From contig BLXT01003024.1 in NCBI GenBank assembly GCA_019648995.1, forward strand, positions 1,197,121-1,221,889: a DNA stretch of 24,769 nt, read 5' to 3'. Positions 21,005-24,769 of this stretch are shown one piece after another (within the stretch, counting starts at the first letter, position 1; each line of letters begins with the position of its first letter). The notes beneath the pieces were generated by a model, which saw only the letters and a list, made by a program, of their open reading frames with translations, was not told the origin of the DNA and ran no database searches. This DNA is from Plakobranchus ocellatus. Taxonomy: Eukaryota > Mollusca > Gastropoda > Plakobranchidae. Both the position numbers and the translations under genes were made by a program.

Positions 21005-22245
21005 ACAGACACAAAAAAACCTAGTCCCCACATTGGTGTAGCACCAATTTTTTTCAATGTCATTTTTAAAAAGTATTTATCAATCTCTCTCTCTCTCTCT
21101 CTTTTTTTCTATTCACATGTATAAAGAGATTCCCGTCAGATAACATATTTACTCTAAATGTGTATGTCATCTTCCGACGTGCATAGTGCAAATTGTTTAT
21201 TAAAAAGGGTAGTAAAGTGAACGAAATATCATATCAACCTTACAGTGTCACGAAAAAAACTAAATCGCGCATTTAAATCAAGGTATGTAAACATAAGTTA
21301 TTTTAAAAGTATATATGAACCTTAATCGACCTACTAAATTAATTAGATTTTGGCTTCGTCATATTCTTTTGGTAGCAGAAGCCATCCGTTTAAAGTTTTG
21401 CAACCGCCGTCTGTATTTTTCCCCTCACAATTCACAGTTTCCTCCCTTGAAAAGACTATCTCATCAAAATAAGGCACGTGCTGTCTTCGTACATACCGAT
21501 ATAGATTCTTCGTACTTTTGTCCTGCCCTGTCCTGTCCTGTTTGGCTTTTGCCAGAATTATAGTTAAGAATTGCCATTTAAGGCCTTTTCTTTAATGCAT
21601 CGATAGTCCAAGGCACAACAATATGCTTGTCTACTAACTGGTCCATTTGTAGAGTTTTTCATTAAACGATGAAAACATTGGAATGAATGATCGAAAACAA
21701 CGTAGCAATTTTGTAATAAAATTATTTATGATTCCTTTGGATAATCGTGGAGAAAATCAAAGCTAAAGGCGAATGTTTCAAGCGTAAGACCATTGAAATG
21801 CAGCTCAGCATCTAGAGAAGCACAAAATATGGATGGTTTGATTGAGTGTGAACTATCTGAGCATCAAATTACTCTGATAAAGTTAAAAAAAAAAAGATTT
21901 TCTTAGTGGAAGAAAAAGCAGTAGTGTTCATTTATGATAATGTTTGCACCCATAAATAAGCTGTTTGTACCTTGCCTGCGCCCTTTAATAAGTTTCAAAC
22001 TTGCTATCGACCTGCCAAAGTGAAACACATTAGTAGCGCTTGGCCAAGGTGTTCTGAATTGAATTTTGGAGCGTGATTTCCAATATTCCATTGCTTTCTC
22101 TCTTTCTTTCTTTTTATATTGTTTTTGTTTTGTTTTGATTTTAAATTATAGATACATACAAAAATATTTTGCCAGATTCAAAAGCTTTAACAAAGCATGT
22201 TATGTCTCAAAAACCTGTACTATTCGAGCAAACTGTTAGATGGTC
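21005..22245. other. No gene seen; short simple repeats
   Basis: AT-rich sequence with (TC)n at about 21084-21102, a short TCCTG pentanucleotide run at about 21520-21540, and a TTTC/TTTTG-rich patch at 22094-22145. An 82-codon frame at 21315-21563 shows no domain. Confidence 0.55.
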
Positions 22246-22264
22246 TTTTTTTTTTTTTTTTTTT
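22246..22264. repeat. Poly(T) run of 19
   Basis: A homopolymer of 19 T. On the minus strand it would be a poly(A) tail of a retroposed sequence lying at higher coordinates, but no such body is recognised. Confidence 0.9.
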
Positions 22265-22299
22265 AAGCGAGTTTTAGGGAATCGTTGGCGAAATCTGGG

Positions 22300-22375
22300 G
22301 AGGCTTGGGTGACGCAGGAGTAGCAAATCTGCAGCTTATTTTCTCAGGTTGGAAGTTGAGTCTGGGACATTCTTT
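22300..22375 (+). mobile_element. Possible SINE head remnant
   Basis: TTGGGTGACGCAGGAGTAGC at 22305-22324 resembles a box-A region (GGCGCAGTGGTTAGC type). Box B is not convincing in the following sequence (CAGGTTGGAAGTTGAGTC at about 22345). Low confidence. Confidence 0.25.
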
Positions 22376-23433
22376 GCGATGATTGCAAAGAGTTGTGGGC
22401 CTTGGATATCGTAAAGATTTCTTGAAGTCTTGCGAGGATCTTATAGAGCAACCGTTGTCCCCTTAAGAGATCATAATAATATCGTTTTTACACGACCATT
22501 ATGTTATTTAAAGGATTTATAGACTACAGTCAGCAATTGAAACCCCACCATCCCTTTTCCTTCTCATGTCTTCCTTACTCTTTGTCCTCACCCGCTTCCT
22601 TCTTCAACGAACTTTATAAGGTTAACTGATAATAGGTTTGAGTGGAGGAACATGATCGCCAATGTCTCTTCCAGACAAGGTACCTGATAATGATGATGAT
22701 AATAGTTATTCTCTTTAAGAAAAGATGACTAAAAATCCCGCCTACCGGTTATGGCAGCATAGAATTCCGCTTGGAAACTCACCATCTATACAGTAGAACT
22801 GAAAAAAGCGTCTACAAACGACTCAGACATAGTCATAAAACATAATTACAACATTAATAGTAAGACGCAAAAACTGTATACATACAATTTTAAAAAACAA
22901 ATGACATCGTTCTCTCACTATTTATGTTTTCATCGCTGAACAAATAAAAATATTATTTAGATATTTTTTCTTCTTTGGTATGTATCAAAAAATCTCTTCC
23001 TCTTTATTTTATCTTAATTCTCTTTATTTCTTTTTCCTTGTTGCTTTATATCAACATGTAAAAACAACAAATCCACAGACTGGTGATCCTGTTGTCTTTT
23101 ACATATTCTAGTATTCAGTATCTATAAAAATAAATCGACATTTGCGACAGCCTATGGCCCATCCAGCAGATCTAGATAGATTCCAAAAAGAAATCTCCCT
23201 CCTTAGGCATCGCTCCATTTTTTTTTAAAACCATGTTTTATGCAAATAATTTTGGTTTTCGCACACTCAAGAGCAGAACTGCAACCTTTTGGTTCGACTG
23301 TATATTTTAAAACGGGTTATCTCTCGTCTTCATCAGTAGTCTTCTTTGAAGTATAATAGATTTAGATAGCATGCAACTGCTTAATGTTTTCATGATACCG
23401 TAAAGTCATCCTAACTGCAGATCTGCAAGCGCT
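22376..23433. other. No gene seen
   Basis: AT-rich sequence with a short GATGATGATAAT run at about 22692. No coding or RNA feature is supported. Confidence 0.55.
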
Positions 23434-23474
23434 AAAAAAAGGAAAAAGAAAGAAAAAAAAAAAACAAAGAAAAA
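23434..23474. repeat. A-rich low-complexity stretch
   Basis: A run of A with scattered G (AAAAAAAGGAAAAAGAAAG type), then 12 or more A and CAAAGAAAAA. It could be a decayed poly(A) tail or a simple repeat. Confidence 0.8.
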
Positions 23475-23749
23475 TGCAGATTGTGAACTATTTGTAAGGT
23501 AAATCATTATTATAACAAGGTTGCTATGTTTAGATGCAGACATAGACTCAGAAATAACATAAGAATAAGTCAACTTTTCGGGATCTCCATCAGCAGATAG
23601 TCTGCATGCCTTTCATCCTCGGTTCAATTAAAAAAAATGTAACTTATCATCTTGAATTTTATTTGGAAGGAATTAGAACCATTGCTTTAAATCTCGTAGA
23701 AACGAAATATATCCGTCTGAAAAACCGCTTTAAACCTACAGTATATATC

Positions 23750-23905
23750 TCGCGGTGGCTCATTTGGTCGGACAGTGGCCCATCATGTGAGAGATACAAG
23801 ATTCAACTCCCGGTCTTGGCCAATACAATTAAATTGTATTCCATTGCTTCTCTGTATTTACCCAGCGCTAAAAATGGTAGCCTTAAGAGACCCGGTGCAA
23901 ATTAA
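23750..23905 (+). mobile_element. tRNA-derived SINE of a second type
   Basis: GCGGTGGCTCATTTGGTCGG at 23752-23771 is a strong tRNA-like box-A region. AGATTCAACTCC at 23799-23810 is a good box B, with spacing close to that of a real tRNA. The 70 nt do not close into a convincing acceptor stem, so this is a SINE head and not a tRNA gene. The downstream part (CCAGCGCTAAAAATGG at about 23861) lacks the GCCTGAGATC block of the other copies, which suggests a different family. A 99-codon open frame across this region is incidental. Confidence 0.5.
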
Positions 23906-24354
23906 AGTCGGCAAATGATAAACAACCGAAGAATTACGTATTCCTAGAACTATCAGGACCCTACTCCTGGTTCCCTGGAGCATTGACGTAGCACCGGACT
24001 CGCTTTACGTTTATCTACCGTGCACATTTTTCATTGTTTTTTTTCTATAAAACATGTTCTGTTCCTGAGAAGAAAGGAGACGAATGATGTCGCACAAGTA
24101 AGACGAGGTCCGGGTTTAAATCACTCTTGTCCAATGTTGACATAAAAATGCATTTTCATCCATAGGCCACAGCCTTTAGCCTGGCGGGTGCGGATTTTTT
24201 TTGGAGAGAATGGAGGGTTAAGAAAACTAGTCAACCTTCAGGATCGATTCCTGTAATCAAGTTGTAGGCTTACCCAAACTCAAGTGCCTAACCTATGGTT
24301 TGCATCTTGATAGTTATAAGCAGAAAGAGAGTGTCCATTCCTTTGTGTTTGTGT
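23906..24354. other. No gene seen; isolated box-B-like words
   Basis: GTCCGGGTTTAAATCAC at about 24108-24124 and GGATCGATTCC at 24241-24251 resemble box B but have no convincing partner box A or conserved block. Confidence 0.45.
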
Positions 24355-24475
24355 CAGATCACCGAATGATCTCAGGGCCTCTCGTTCTCGTCGGACTTGG
24401 TACACTATTGGGATTGAAAGCGCGACAAAAAAAGTTCCTACAAGTTCCAATGCGAGTTCTCTAGGCAATGCATGG
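24355..24475 (-). mobile_element. SINE fragment, minus strand
   Basis: On the minus strand CTTTCAATCCC (complement of 24410-24420) resembles box B. It is followed about 20 bases later by AAGTCCGACGAGAACGAGAG and CCCTGAGATCATTC (complement of about 24365-24399). This matches the spacing and words of the conserved block at 18841-18885. A 94-codon minus-strand frame (24280-24564) covers the fragment, and its protein-like look is largely explained by it. Confidence 0.5.
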
Positions 24476-24722
24476 ATACATTCTATTACTTTTTTGTATT
24501 TTGTTTTCATATCTATCGAGCGAATAGAGGAAATTGTGTTCTCAAGGTTTTGTCTTTGTTTCACATTGTTCTTTTTCTAACCGCTGTGACAATTAACTGT
24601 GTGCTCTACCGTTATTGAATAGTTTCGGGTTATTGTTGGTTCTAAATCTTAGTCGTATTAATCTACGTATAAAGTAGAAAATGGGAAAGAAGCGATAGAG
24701 ATGGGGTGGAGTTAGACTATAA
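24476..24722. other. No gene seen
   Basis: AT-rich sequence becoming purine-rich from about 24675 towards the terminal GA repeat. Confidence 0.5.
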
Positions 24723-24734
24723 GTGAGAGAGAGA

Positions 24735-24769
<35 letters not shown>
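24723..24769. repeat. (GA)n microsatellite, cut by the window edge
   Basis: GA units with one GGG interruption near 24737 continue to the last base, so the true length is unknown. Confidence 0.95.

Noticed and set aside
23752..23820. A possible genuine tRNA gene
   Set aside because: The promoter boxes are good, but the ends do not pair as an acceptor stem and no clean anticodon arm is seen, so a SINE head is more likely.
24280..24564. A 94-codon minus-strand frame with a hydrophobic segment
   Set aside because: Much of it coincides with a minus-strand SINE fragment, whose box-B-like and conserved-block words account for the sequence.
1..24769. CRISPR arrays, prokaryotic operons, phage or defence systems
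   Set aside because: No regularly spaced identical repeats with unique spacers, no dense coding and no ribosome-binding-site-led frames. The composition and repeats are those of eukaryotic intergenic DNA.

Overview
The window looks like non-coding DNA from a eukaryotic, probably animal, nuclear genome. It is AT-rich, with no operons, no Shine-Dalgarno-led genes and no open reading frame that I recognise as intact. Long GA/CT microsatellites, AAAT and TA runs and degenerate copies of tRNA-derived SINEs point to a metazoan. SINEs with shared central domains are well known in molluscs, so a mollusc is a reasonable but weak guess. I could not identify a species. The longer open frames are either translations of GA/CT repeats or lack any recognisable domain, so no intact protein-coding gene is called.

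Layout. Positions 1-3.4 kb hold several SINE remnants on both strands. They also hold a compact G-rich inverted-repeat element (1890-1996, flanked by the 5-bp repeat AGGGT) and a decayed fragment resembling the DNA-binding part of a Tc1/mariner transposase (3.16-3.42 kb). Positions 4.0-5.3 kb are a purine-rich tract with a (GA)n core. From 5.3 to 10.8 kb I see no gene; 6.5-7.7 kb is strongly A-rich and T-poor on the + strand. Positions 10.95-14.47 kb are a pyrimidine-rich tract containing a duplicated ~250-bp unit and a (TA)n run. It is interrupted by a 1402-bp segment bounded by 47-bp terminal inverted repeats that match at 44 positions.

From 14.5 kb to the end there is a diverged ~225-bp tandem duplication (15.5-15.9 kb). 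There are more SINE remnants at 17.3, 18.75, 19.6, 23.75 and 24.36 kb, a (TC)n compound microsatellite at 19.45 kb, and a (GA)n run that reaches the window edge. 

There is no gene network to describe. The biology here is repeat biology: short non-autonomous transposons, SINEs that would depend on RNA polymerase III promoters and a partner LINE, and local expansion of simple repeats. The items most likely to be undescribed are the two inverted-repeat elements (1.89 kb and 11.96 kb) and the SINE family with its conserved 3' domain.
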